From: Pleurotus djamor
Lineage: Eukaryota > Basidiomycota > Agaricomycetes > Agaricales > Pleurotaceae
Length of the DNA: 48,763 nucleotides
Assembly: GCA_029747585.1 (NCBI GenBank)
Contig: JAPEVF010000334.1
Coordinates: 1-48,763 of the forward strand
Direction: 5' to 3'
Shown in pieces: positions 11,285 through 22,848 of the stretch (its first letter is position 1; the number at the start of each line of letters is the position of its first letter). Both the position numbers and the translations under genes were made by a program. The notes beneath the pieces were generated by a model that was not told the origin of the DNA, did not search any database, and saw only the letters and a list, made by a program, of their open reading frames with translations.

Positions 11285-12658
11285 TTATTGTGGTTCAACA
11301 TCAATCACGGTATCATAAAACTCCTTCATAAGCCTCTTTTGAGTATCTCTGCCAGACTCTCCCTAAAATGTCACAACAATCAACTCATCAAAGCACTCAT
11401 TGAGAAGAGAATGTGCCCTCACCTGTGTATCTGCAATTGCTCGAATCACCAAGTACTTCCTTCCGGTCAATATTTCCTCTGTGACGTCTCCAAAAACATT
11501 GGTATCAGCAGAAGATGCCAGCGCCGCATGGGATCCAGTGACCACGCAACCAGCTTCCTCCGCAATGACAATCCCTGCGCAAACATCCCAAGGCCAGCAC
11601 CCGATTTCCCTGCCAACCAAAATAAGTGAGTCATGAAAGGAGTCAGAGAACGTTCAATGCGCACCAGTACATATCAAGCCCTCCTTGAGCAACCATAGCA
11701 TAATTCAACGCAGCACTGCCCATCGATCTAAGCGAATGAGACATGATACCTTTGTCTACACCCTTCTCTGGATCCCCTGCTAAACGCATGAATGAAGTAC
11801 CCTTGGCTTCGATAGTCGACGCGCCGCGATCAGAGCCCCATTCAACGGCTGTCGGTCGCAAAAAGAGAAATAAATCGGCGTTCCTAGTGCATACATTTCA
11901 AATGTCGTATTCACCTAAAACCGCTTGCGAAAGCGACGCTAGATATTTCGGAGGATACAACGGAAGAAGAGTAGGTTGCCCTCCNTTGCGAATGAGGAAG
12001 GAACCCTGTCCTTTGATTCCGTGATACTACCAATTCATCAACCGATTTGTTCAACGTCAGGAAATATACATCTCGGGTTGATAAGGTCAAGGAAAACTCA
12101 CAAGGTGATCGAGGAAGGGGTTGTATATCACCCCCAAGACAGGCCGCTTCTTATAGATTAGCCCCAGAGAAATACACGCGAACGGGAAGCCGTGGACGAA
12201 GTTCGTCGTTCCGTCTAGTAGTTAGACGATTAGCATTTCCTCGAGGTCGAAAGCAAGCATCCCACCGATAGGATCAACACAATAAGTCGGCTCGTCAGTC
12301 AACGGCGGACGCGTACCAGACGAGTAGGATTCCTCTCCTATACTAAACGATCATCAATTCGTCAGCGATCCCGCAGAAACCACGAAAACAACAANAATCG
12401 AAGTAGTAGCATTACTCACAACTTGAAATNGGGATACTTCTCCGCGATCTTTGACTTGACCAGCTCTTCAACGCGGACATCGTACTCCGTGACGAGATCT
12501 ACTGAATTTTTCTTCTCTCCNACGTTGTTCTTCGCGTCCTGGCCGGCAGCACGNTGGATGGCATCNGAGCCTTCTAGGATCAGCACACCTGCTTCTCTAG
12601 CGAGAGCAATGGTGAATTCAAGGATGGACGCNAGGTCAGATGGTGTCAGATCAGTCAT
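11285..12658 (-). CDS. Inositol-1-monophosphatase
   Basis: Hydrolyses inositol monophosphates to free myo-inositol in a Mg2+-dependent reaction. Seven exons: 12658..12420, 12342..12266, 12214..12102, 12026..11915, 11848..11665, 11609..11423 and 11362..11285, giving 329 aa. All metal-site motifs are present: IGEES (Glu83/Glu84), [14 protein letters not shown] (Asp103, Asp106) and [10 protein letters not shown] with EEAG (Asp250). The order and spacing match the IMPase family. The start codon at 12658 (MTDLTPSD) is supported by the N-terminal alpha helix that follows. Several N bases fall in exon 1 but none disrupts the frame. The 3' end lies 100 nt upstream of the tRNA-Asp gene on the same strand. 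Confidence 0.95.
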
Positions 12659-13000
12659 AGNTCNGTGTGTGGTACGTTGAGTCGCTCGTCGAGCACTGGG
12701 AAGNGAATGGAGTGAATCGAACGGAAGTGGATGCAAGNGGAGCGGAACGAACGTGCTCAAAGGAGGGTCAGGGGCTCGAACTCATCGGACACAGACATCA
12801 AGGTTTGGTGGAGGATGCATCCCATTATTGATTGCTATATATTTACCAGAGATCTCTACGCAAATNTACAGTAAGATTAACGACGCGCGATGAGAGAACA
12901 TGTATGCATCAAGAAAATCCCAAAAAGAAAGCCGACTCAATCCTAAGACGAAATGAAGGTTAGCACGAAAGAGACGCAGACAATGCGAGGGACNCACAAT
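12659..13000. other. Intergenic, IMPase promoter and 3' UTR of the next gene
   Basis: No ORF with coding character and no RNA gene seen. It separates two minus-strand genes. The part nearer 12659 should hold the IMPase promoter; I see no clear TATA element. Confidence 0.4.
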
Positions 13001-13910
13001 TTAGAGACCGAGGAAGCCGATGAAAGCGAAGAGACGGAGGTGGAAGAGGGCAGGGACGATCTTGCAGATCAAGCCGAGGACCAAGGAGAGGAGGCCGGGC
13101 ACACACAAGAAGATGGTGGCAGTGAGGTCGGCAACGAGGAGACTAGTGAACGAGAGGATTAAATTAGGTGATCGACGAGTAAGAGAGATGAAGGANNTTA
13201 CCCAATGGCGGAGAGGAGAGGGAGGATGACAACGAGCTTGACGGCGGCGCAAACCTTNACAACGGCACCAAGNGCACCCAAGAGCAGCTGAGGATGATAC
13301 AATCAGCAACGGGATTCGATGTGGAGAGGATGGATACTTACGCAGAGGAGATCACCAACGAGCTTGGCTACCTCGGAGAGNGCNCANACCTTGCCGGAGA
13401 GGAGGAGGATGGTGTCGAGGGGTTGTCCAATGAGCAACTTGATCTCAGCAGAAGCACTGAGGACAATGCCNGANATTTCCTTGCAAATAGGTGCAATGAC
13501 CTGCAGGGAGATGTCGACATCGGCAAGACCAGCTGNAACAACCCAATAAGCGACGTTCATCAGGAAATTAAGCTGAAATACGTACAAAGCTTGCTGCAGT
13601 GAGGAGCAAGTTGGGCATTGACATCGATGAGGATGGCAGGCAAGCTGCGGCAACCACCATTGCAGCGACGAGTGATGTCCCCGACCTTCTCGGAGTGGAT
13701 CTTNGTCAAAGTAGCGGCGATCTCATGGGCGGGGCCAACGACATCAGCGTCGGGGATGTCCCGAGCGTGATGGGGAGAGTGGGCAGCGGGAGCCTCGGTG
13801 AGAGCGGCCAATACGAGAGACGTAGGGTCAGACGCGTTGGAAGGNGCAGCAGAAGAGAATGCTGCGAAAGCAAGGGTGGTGAGGGTGGCGAGGAATCCGA
13901 AGGAAGGCAT
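13001..13910 (-). CDS. Secreted or membrane-associated hydrophobic cysteine-spaced protein, function unknown
   Basis: Four exons: 13910..13586, 13532..13342, 13287..13202 and 13142..13001; 247 aa. The signal peptide is MPSFGFLATLTTLAFAAFSSA. A short polar region with a CNGGC motif follows. The C-terminal half is a run of hydrophobic helical segments, each with about one cysteine (IAPICKEI, GKVCALSEV, GDLLC, VVKVCAAVKL, IFLCVPG, GLICKIVPALF). I know no named domain for this. It could be a multi-pass membrane protein or a surface-active secreted protein. All intron phases agree, so the gene model is solid even though function is unknown. A TATA-like element lies at 14017..14026. Confidence 0.75.
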
Positions 13911-14675
13911 TATAGTCGGTGTTTAAAGAATGGAAGGTGAGATTGGGAAATCTAAGGCAAGTAGAAGAGATGAGAAACGAAGAGCTCGTTGTGTCTTTCC
14001 AAGCAGTTTGAGTGCACCTTATATATGTTTGGCCCTCAAAGCCAAGAGGTCCGTGCGCTGCAAAACATGCTGGCTACGCGCGAGTTCGCCGAGAGCTAAA
14101 AATGTGAAGGTTGATCGANCGACCCTGGAAAGAAGTCGCGAAGCCGTTCGACATTCAACACTAACGATATTTGGGATGAATGCAAGAAAACANNCAAGAA
14201 AATCCGTCAAGAAAGAACGGGTCACTANAANATATATAAGCGATCCTGAGGTCATGAAGTAAAGTCNGAGCGNACCGTCGGGTCCGGNACACNNCGCNTG
14301 NCNNNNNCGGCGCTGTGGTANGNNACCNNNGNNAGTGCTNCCANNNTTNNATANGACTCGAGCTAGACGCTTGACTGANTNNTNGGGGTGAGNAGACCCN
14401 TCNATACTCTATCNGANAGGCCGTCCANNGGNANNNGGCTGTGGGAGGTGGTACTTGGACGGCATAGCNTTNGAGATACTGTANCGACATGANNNNCACT
14501 GNACTTCACTTTCACAATCCTGAGCAATTTTCACTGTAATTTTGATCGCTGATGTAAATTCGAACGCGTCTCGACGAGTGCTGGGCATGTGGCGTCGTTC
14601 AATNANTGAACGTGGAAGTAAGAAGGAAANAATGATAAGATAGGCGCTCAACCTAATCTTTTTNCAGCTCCAATC
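13911..14675. other. Intergenic between divergent genes, N-rich
   Basis: Divergent promoter region between the secreted hydrophobic protein (minus) and LTO1 (plus). Bases 14260-14510 hold a dense cluster of N, so any coding content there cannot be judged. No feature beyond the TATA-like box at 14017 is visible. Confidence 0.4.
14017..14026 (-). promoter_or_regulatory. TATA-like box of the secreted hydrophobic protein gene
   Basis: On the minus strand this reads ATATATAAGG, about 107 nt upstream of the ATG at 13910. Assignment is by motif and position only. Confidence 0.4.
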
Positions 14676-15359
14676 ATGTCCACTGACTACGATGCAATAG
14701 AAAGCCTAGTCCACCTAGAACAAACGTACATGTCTTCTCTACCCTTCATTCTCCCTTTACCCAGTCAATTCCGCCTATCGCTCCTCTCCTCATATCTTTC
14801 CGTCCAGATTCTACGATGAAGGTTACAAGGATGGCTACGCCCATGGNCGTATCCACGGTCTCATAGAGGGTCGCGCCCTCGGTNGTGAGAAGGGTTTCGA
14901 NATGTGGGAGGAGCTCGGATTCTATGAAGGCTTTGCCAAGATGTGGAANGTGATCATNNTCAAGCGTGCGTNGNNNTCTGATGAGTAAGTTTTCGCGNTC
15001 ATTCNACCNGNTCTTGTTTNCTCGATCTCAAATCGTCNCTACCGTATCTTAGACGGAGTATGCANCANATAAATCANCTANTACAGCTGATATCACAATT
15101 NCCTCGGGNNAACCCTTCATCGTCCTCNGGGGATGGGGAAGAGGAGNTTGACATTCCAAAACTCTTTCGACAAATCCGTTCACGNTACAAAGCCCTTTGC
15201 TCNACATTGGGTGTTCGACCAAGCCTACGCGCAGCCGATGGCTCACCGATGGANGCCGACCCAGAATTGATTGAAGGATCACAACTGTCATCATCATCGN
15301 AAAAATCGCCAGTGTGGAACCTACAGAAAGCCTCGAATCCCAATGCACTAAGCTTCTGA
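14676..15359 (+). CDS. LTO1: LTO1 homolog (ORAOV1/Yae1-type adaptor)
   Basis: LTO1 pairs with Yae1 to bring the cytosolic Fe-S assembly machinery to the ABC protein Rli1/ABCE1. Exons: 14676..14725, 14808..14984 and 15053..15359; 177 aa. Exon 2 holds the family hallmark, a deca-GX3-type helix reading YDEGYKDGYAHG, then IHGLIEGRALG, EKGFEMWEELGFYEGFA. Exon 3 carries IPKLFRQIRSRYKALC, also typical, and ends SNPNALSF. Exon 1 is short (17 codons: MSTDYDAIESLVHLEQT). A C-terminal Trp lies 12 residues from the end (KSPVWNL) rather than last, unlike yeast Lto1, whose terminal Trp contacts Cia2. Many N bases occur in this gene. Confidence 0.9.
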
Positions 15360-15450
15360 ATGGATCTCGNTTGTGAGACNATGTGTNNANNTTACTGTAC
15401 AACGACGTATATATTCCACGCGCGTAGAAACCAAATGAAAAGAGAGATGA

Positions 15451-18212
15451 TTAATTGCAGCATGAGGTGGTTGTGGCTGCGCCATTAGTAAAGGCAGCTT
15501 TGCTGAGTGGGTCATTGGAACCAGGGACATCCATGCTGGGGTTGTACTTGAAGAAATTGTTCGGCTTGAACGTCAGATGGAGGGTCTCGACTGGCATGAC
15601 CGGCCAGTCTTCAGGACGTGGAATGTGCGTGGTACCTACCTCGAAGTCAGCACGAGGCACTAATCAACGACAAAGAGGTACTCACCAATGACGATATACA
15701 CCAATATATCCTCATCGTCGATCTTTCCTTCTTCCTTTACCCACTGACCCACAGAATCAGCTGGCTCCGTCCTTGTCTGGGGAACATACTTCCCGCTAGG
15801 CCACATCCTCGACCCCTTCTCGTCCTCAACATCCCGACACACCCAAAGTGCATTCTCCAAAAACTTGGCTCTACTCAGAGCCCACCCATTAGCCTTAGCC
15901 AACGTCGGGGTAGCGCCACCCTTCACTCCCAAAGAGTAGCCAGCGCTCTTCCCTGAAGCATAATGTTTCCTCGATGGGTTTACAATCCTCCATCGTCGCT
16001 CCTTCTCGAAGTCGTAAGGTCTACCGATTTCCTTGGTAAGGACCTTGTCCACCGAGTAGAAGGCGTTTCCAGCGAAATTCGCGGCCGAGCCCGTTGGTTC
16101 ACTGGACGGTAGGATATCAGACTCGATGACGGAGTTGTTCAACCCGTCGACCATGGGGTCAACACGGAAGCAGAACATGTGTTGATGGTAGTGTGCGTTG
16201 ACATTAGGTGCAACGATCGAGCCATAAGGCGNGGGCTCCCCGTCCTGAGACACGTAAACCTGGAGGATTCCAGAGAGTCGGATCTCCGTTTCGATGGTAC
16301 CGTCTTGGTAGAAGTGATAATTCCAAATATACTCTGAGAGGGAAGCAGTTTCAGCGATTAGACAAGCGAAACCACACGCTCCAGGATCTCACCGTAATTA
16401 GCCAGGGTACAAACCATGCTGACAACGAGTCTCCTGCGGCGAACGGTATGGGATCGACCATTAGGACGGTAGTCAGTGTGTTTCCAGAGAACACCAGCGT
16501 CTTCTTCGTGAATACAGATGACATTCTTGATTACGATCGCCTCGCCATTGTGTCCTACAAATGCACCTGGCTAAGGTGATGTATATCAGCCTTCGAATAC
16601 CATGAAATGGTCGGTCAAGGAACCCACCAGGTAATGAATTTGGCCTAAGCAGTCGCAACCAAGCGAAAGCTCATTTGCCATAGTCCCCATACCATACTCT
16701 CCACTGACAACAAGTCAGTCAACGACCAATGGGTATATGTCCGACTCACGCGTCAAAAGCAAATTTTCTTGGATGCGGATACTCGGGTGCACCATAGGGA
16801 ACAACCATCTCCGCCAAAGACAGACGATAGATAATTGGCCTCACTTCGCCGTGGTCATTGTATGTGATGGTTGATAAAACCAAGCCTTCCCTATGATTGA
16901 ACGCTATTCCATTCATCAACGAGGTGTAATTTGTATGATCCTATGAGATTGAACTTACAAACGTGCATTTTCCAGTTTTGCCATTCTAATTGGTTTCCGC
17001 TCATCTTGAAGCTAACACCTTCGGGCTGGACGATATGCAAAGGCTTTAAATCGTCTCTTAGTTTAAACTCCGGATCATCTTCCTTCATCAAGTCAGGGAG
17101 GAAGTTGAATTTGGTGGGAGGAGGGGGGATGCGATCTCTGTTGGCTGACGCGAAGGAATCTTCTGGGGGTAAAAGGCTTGGAGGAGGTGCAGTCTGACTG
17201 GTGGAAAGTTGGGGGCCATTTGGGGTCGCCTTCCACGCAGGGGGGAAATCTATGTGGAGGACTTGCTCAGTATTGGCGTCAATGACTGGTACGAAATCCT
17301 GTATATTGCATTATCAGTGCGCTAATGTTGTGCCAGAGACACTGGAATAACATTACCATAGGATGAGCGTAAAGGTTCTCGTGCTCCCCGTATCTTGCGA
17401 ATACCAAGGCTTGTTGGACTCGCCGACTTTGAGGAAACCGTTCATCATAACCAATCGACCACCCATCACAGTAAATCTCGTGTGGTTTTACCCCTGTTAA
17501 ATAATGGGTTCGGTTAATGGAACATCGACAGCATGACTGAGACTTACCGACAGCGGCAGCTAATCTTTGAACTTCTTTATCCTTTCGTACAACCTCCTCG
17601 CAGGCGACCAACTCTTCGACGGAGATTTGTGGCTGGACGCCTTCCGCAAGTTTGTCAAGCGAATCTACGGACCATGTATGGTCTTTCAAGGAGGCAATGA
17701 CGTTGTAGTTGTCACTTGCGCAGATGTTAGATCCTCAATAATGATTGGAGCAGAAGCGACATGAACTCACCCATTGACTACATCCAGGAACTGGGATCGC
17801 TACATTTAGCTTGGTGCTTCAATGCATCACATACGAACTCACGTCAATCTCAGCCTTCCGTACGAGATCCCCCGGGGTCTCAGGTTTAGCGCCAGGCGCG
17901 AGTGGTATCCCAAGGGAAGCAAGAACGGCTTTCTTCGGTGGTGGGAGAAGATAACAAGTGATGAACTTGATAGCTTTAATATCGGTCTCCTTTGTGGTAT
18001 ACTGTCGTACTGCCAAGCAGACCGCCGCGATCTTCCCATTACCAGATACACGATCAATCCATGCACCGACCAGAATCAAAACCACATACCTCGTCTGGGG
18101 TTAAGGGGTCCAAAGGATGGCTGAACTCGACTGGAATATTATCGGGCTTGCCCAACACCACCTTAGTAGCGGTCCCCGGAGCCTGTGCTATTCCAGTCGC
18201 AATGTCGGCCAT
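15451..18212 (-). CDS. Copper amine oxidase (primary-amine oxidase)
   Basis: Oxidises primary amines to aldehydes with release of NH3 and H2O2, using copper and a self-derived topaquinone. Eleven exons: 18212..18090, 18031..17843, 17790..17771, 17714..17548, 17493..17357, 17298..16959, 16903..16750, 16703..16628, 16570..16393, 16333..15686 and 15635..15451; 738 aa. Key residues: topaquinone Tyr461 in CTLANYEY, catalytic Asp376 in FAFDAGEYGMG, copper ligands His511 and His513 in HYHQHMF, and His681 in GTTHIPRPEDWPVMP. N2/N3 domains are recognisable (KFITCYLLPPPKKAVLASLG). No signal peptide is seen, so it is probably intracellular. Exon 3 is only 20 nt and encodes FLDVVN; it is needed to keep the conserved stretch intact. 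For the last intron I chose the acceptor GGTAG because it restores VIGTTHIPRP. Confidence 0.95.
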
Positions 18213-19337
18213 GGTGGAGGTAGATGATCAGGATGAGTTCCTTCGTTTCTGAGGCAGATATGCTGCTCCCTCGAGCCTTTTATTTCGTTATCTTCGGCAC
18301 GTGGTTCCGAGAAACGGGTGTAAATCTGGGCACGGCCCCATCAGCTGACTGAAATTTTGAATCCGTTTGAATTTACCTGGGACAAGCCTGGGATGATAAC
18401 TAGAACCACCCTGCTAGAGGCCTTCCTAACGGTCATAGACTAGCCCCATGCCCATGAAGAGGTCGGGCATGAAATATGAATGACCTAGGGCGGTAGTTTG
18501 TTTGGTGAAAAGATGTGAGCCTGAGTCTGTCGCGTCTGTGGGTGTTGTGGTGAAAATACTTAGATGGGACACGTGCCAAGGGGCTACAAACTTCAAATTC
18601 AAGCGAACGAACACTAAACTACGGGTATGTACACGATAATACTTCACATATGCTACTACTGCCTGTATACGAGCCCAATGGGCTTTACAATCTATGGTGG
18701 GGTCAAGAGGGCGAAGTACTGGTTGACGAATCACAAAATTGCATCCCTACCCCAAAGGTAATGAATAATACTGCAATACCAATGGAAGTAGTGATGCACC
18801 ATGTGAAATAAATAAATGAAAGGTCCAATGCGAAGCAGCTGCGAGCGAGAAAGAACAGAATTCATATGCGAAAGTTTGCGATGTACAAGCGGGGAAGGCG
18901 TGGAGAGGAAGGAGAAGAAATCTCGACGTCACGCAACAAGACAAGTATCACGTCGGGTGGGGGAAGAAGCACGGATATGGGATAAAGATATAGCGCGATT
19001 GGCATGGGAGTGAAATTGCAAGGATGATGAAACAGGTCGTAAATTGTATCGATCGAAGGCAGCCAAGACGACAGAAGAAAGTGGGAGAATGCGAATGCAT
19101 GTATAGATATATGTGTTGTCGAGTTGTGTGCGGGGTGTTACATTAGCAGTGCGTTGTTCTTCATAATAATGGCAGAATGGTGTTGTTGTATCGTATGCAG
19201 AAGGGGGTCGTAAAAGGTCGTGACACATGTTCAGGAATAAATAGTATCTCCCAATCCGGAGACCAAAGAAACCCATTGCGAAGAAACGAAAAGAAGAATC
19301 GGTCAAGAACGAAGCCGATGGAGCAAAGAGGGGAGCT
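18213..19337. other. Intergenic, 1.1 kb
   Basis: Upstream region of copper amine oxidase and downstream region of the Ser-rich gene. ORFs on both strands are short and show no domain. I see an AATAAAAGG-like element about 70 nt upstream of the oxidase ATG on the minus strand (near 18282), possibly a weak TATA box. Confidence 0.4.
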
Positions 19338-22136
19338 TTACTGATGGTATGGGATGAACCCACCAGGCAAGTATCCATACATCGAGTTAGCGCGCACATA
19401 GGGAGAGTTCGGAAGGCTGACGTAGCCAGGAACCTGAGTGGGGGAGCCGCCTGATGGTACGTAGCCTGGGATTGGTCCACCTTGGTGGGGCGGGCTCATT
19501 GGCATGGCCATTACTGGAGCCGCGCCAGAAGGGTAGGGACCATAGTTTGCCGGCGGGTAAGGTGGTGTCGGACCTCGCGCATATCCACCGGAGTTGACTG
19601 AAGTCACGTCGATGGAGGCAACATAAGGGCTGTGATAAGAATAGGCAGAGCCAGCCACGCTGATACCCATTCCGCTTGTAGCTCTAGCCGTAGAAAATGT
19701 AGTCACGGGTTGTTCGGCTTTTGTATCGGGAGGAAGGAGACCTTCGTTGATGAGGAAGGTCTTGATGGGAAGAGCTGGTACGACCGGGAGGGTAGGATAA
19801 TACGCATAATCATCGTCGTCATCATCTTCATCAGATGAAGAGGAAGTAGTCAAGGACGAAGATGAATCCGGCGGAGGTGCAGATGACCTTCTGAGGGGGC
19901 CTATCCGCGTGCGTTTGCGCGAAGGATGTATTGTGACCTTGTCTGCGGCTACCAGAGGCCCAAGCCAAGGTGAATATCTTTCACCCGAAGCCGTGCGGGA
20001 AGACCGAGAGGACTTGGTGTTCCGACGCGTCAATTTTCGTTCAAGCCTGTCGGCACAAGTCGCGATCAGCCTCAAAATCAATTTAAGAAAGGCAAGCCGA
20101 TCCGACGTACCCGTGCCACGTATGGTCACTTTTCTCGCCTTCTGGCAGAAGTACAATCAGGATCTCAGAAGATTTATCTTTCTCTTCTTTGCCTCTTGTA
20201 GGCGAACTACTTGCAGGCGACCTCGAGGCCGAACGTGAGCCCATGCGATGCTTGTGAAATTTCTCCGAGCTCTCTGATTTGGAACTGTCTTCGCCTGAGT
20301 TCTCGGAAGGGGAACGCGATACAGCCAATGGCGATGACTTCTTGGGCCTGTTTGATGAAGATGAATACCATGAGGAACAGCTATCGATCACGGTACTCAC
20401 TTATATCGATCGTTTGAACTCGAGTTCTCTATGAAGGCGATGGATATCTCCAGTCAGACATGATCATCCAAGGAAGTGGGCATTTCAGTGACTGACCTGG
20501 CGTCTTGGGTCGTTGTGTGGCGTCAGCAAGGGCATCCTCCTTGCCCGTTCCGGCGGTCTCTATGATCGAGCCGCGAATGGAGGCTTGACACAGGCAGGGT
20601 AAGTCAGCATATCGAGCAGCGCGGAAATGAGTGAAGTCATCCATACATGTTGTACTTGAGCTGGATGGAGAAACATGACGTTAGAAGGTATCTTTGAAGC
20701 GGATATGAAGGAAACCAACCTTGACGGATCGGGGTTGGTCACAAAAAGTGGAACTGAACGGTTGAAAAAAGTGATCAGTGTCTGCCAGGATCCCAGAGAG
20801 TGAACGCAACATACGACGATTGCCCATTGGCACACCGCGAATCATGTTCAATAACGGTAACGAAACGACGCTTGATGCGCTGAGCCTGTTTAGGCCACTT
20901 GTGAGTGAGATTCATTGGCGGAGAAGTGAATTCTATCTGACCGTGCGGGTTCAATAACGTCGCTGGGTTTCGGTGGATTAACTACGTGATAGTTGAGATT
21001 GTGGCGACTGCAGGTGTGAAAAGGACCATACTTGGGGGAGGAATAGGCTTAGCCGGCGAAACGGTATCGGTGGGAAGGTCTGCATTTGGCTCTGTGACTG
21101 GTTGGGCTGAGGGCGTTGCGAGGGTTTGTGGAACCGTCTCGAACGGAGCTTCACCGAGAATGCTATGACAGAATTAATGTGTGTGTGAGTGAGAGAAAGT
21201 GAATGTCACGAAAAGGTTAGCACGTACGAAAGACGCTTATACTCGCTGTCCAGAGCCTCGGCTACTTTGTTAAATTCAGCATTCAAGAAGCTAGCTTTAC
21301 GTTCTGGACCTGCAAAGCGATGAGAGAGCGGCCTTCTGAACGAAGCGGGTAGACATACCCTTGAGCGGTCGCGTTCTCTGAAGACGTTGTCATCAATCGG
21401 TTTCGTTTCATGATAAGTATAAATCACGCACTGCTTTGCCTTTCCAAGTCATGTAATAGTCGATTACCTTGCGAGCGCCGTCCGACGCGGTGAACGCGAA
21501 AACGATAGGTTGTTGGGGTGGTTTAGTGATCTCAACAGGTTTAGCCTGCTCTTTAGGTGGGCTACTCTCGGGTTTCTCCTGCACGCTGTAGAAAACTCAT
21601 CAGCCATGCTGTTGAGCGTCGTTGAACAATGGGAACACGTACTTCACATAGCTTTCATATATCGACATAGCCTCTGACCCAGTCACCACCTTGAAATTTC
21701 CTCCACCAGCTGCGTTCTTAGCCTCCGCACTCAACCCCACCTTAGCTAGCTGCTGCAAAAACTCGGGTCCATAGATTGATCGCCGAACTGGGTCATGTTG
21801 GTCACTGGAAGGTTCTTGCTCTTTACGCGAAGACGATGTCGAATGCCTTCTGTGTGGTGGTTTCGTCCCTTTCTCGCTTGTGTCTAGTTTGAGTGGTTCC
21901 TCCTTTCGAGCGGAAGATTTAGAAGATTTGGTGGATACGGTGGAGTGCCTCCTGCTGCTATGACTATGTGATGATCTCCTCTCCGCCTTGGACGTCACCG
22001 TCGACTGGGACTTGACAGACTTGGCGTCTGAATTTTCTTGTGCGTTGGTGCTAGAGGGTGAAGGAAGGTCTGAAGCGTCTTGTGGCTGGCTAGTGTACGA
22101 AGGTGGCGATTCTGAAGTGATTGACGGGGCGGACAT
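19338..22136 (-). CDS. Uncharacterised Ser-rich, largely disordered protein (13 exons)
   Basis: I do not recognise a family. Exons solved by phase: 22136..21643, 21585..21432, 21377..21359, 21309..21228, 21162..21032, 20981..20942, 20897..20815, 20753..20720, 20660..20647, 20583..20497, 20428..20401, 20347..20111 and 20046..19338; 703 aa. The N-terminus is Ser/Lys/Arg-rich (SSHSHSSRRHSTVSTKSSKS). Ordered patches follow: IYGPEFLQQLAKVGLSAEA, IVFAFTASDGARKVIDYY, RKASFLNAEFNKVAEALDSE. The C-terminus has an acidic run (SSSSDEDDDDDDY) and a Tyr/Pro/Gly tail ending GYLPGGFIPYHQ. Two central exons of 19 and 14 nt make automatic prediction likely to fail. The 63-nt intron at 20646..20584 is in frame and stop-free, so its retention is possible. 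Confidence 0.7.
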
Positions 22137-22848
22137 AACGAGTGTGTAGGAGAAGAGGAGAAACACAGCTTGAATATGAGCGACCAGCGACTATGTGATA
22201 TACTGGGCGTTAGGAATCTTTTGAAGGGGCCCAAATCGAGATTGGTGCTGCCTCGAGGCGTCCGCAAGGCTTCTCGGTCTGTCAAGACCAGCGACAAATG
22301 TTTAATTATGAATCTCGGGAGAATGAGGGGGCCTTTGCGCGGCTGGTGGTGAAGATGGTGGCGGTTGGTGGTGGTACGAAAGCAAGAAAGGTTGCCAGCC
22401 GGAAACTTGTTCGGTCGTCAATGCTCCCCGAGAACAAAACAAGAAGGTCTTGACATCACAAATTCTCACATCCTCAGATATATATAGGCGACATCAAAAC
22501 TGGATTCCTGGAGCACTAACGCCCCATCACATCGATGACACAGAAAGCTGTTGTTGTAGTTTCAGTCTGCTGCGTAGAAATTGGACGCCCACACAGCAGC
22601 ACAATACACATCCCGGATTCCAGTATAGAACACGCCCAATCTCACTAAATCATATGGACTCGCTGTAAACGCTGTATTGTCATGAACGTTTGCAGATTAA
22701 GGGGTATCCATGTGGGCGGCGAGTCGCCGAAGCCGTAGAGATAGAAAGGCGAAGCGCCATGAAACCAGATCCGAAAGAAAGCAGACTACAAAACAAAGCA
22801 GGATGGAACCACCTCGACAGCTATGATCGTCGAAATTATTCCGGAGCA
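22137..22848. other. Intergenic between two minus-strand genes
   Basis: Promoter of the Ser-rich gene and 3' region of the WHI2-like gene. A frame continuous with the last long WHI2-like exon runs to 22697 and is discussed there. Nothing else recognised. Confidence 0.4.

Noticed and set aside
12953..13229. Acidic plus-strand ORFs (EEADESEETEVEEG)
   Set aside because: Antisense shadow of the leucine-rich C-terminus of the secreted hydrophobic protein.
18929..19480. A 183-codon minus ORF next to the Ser-rich gene
   Set aside because: Overlaps the real last exon (ending at 19338) in another frame and then runs into the 3' flank; no domain.
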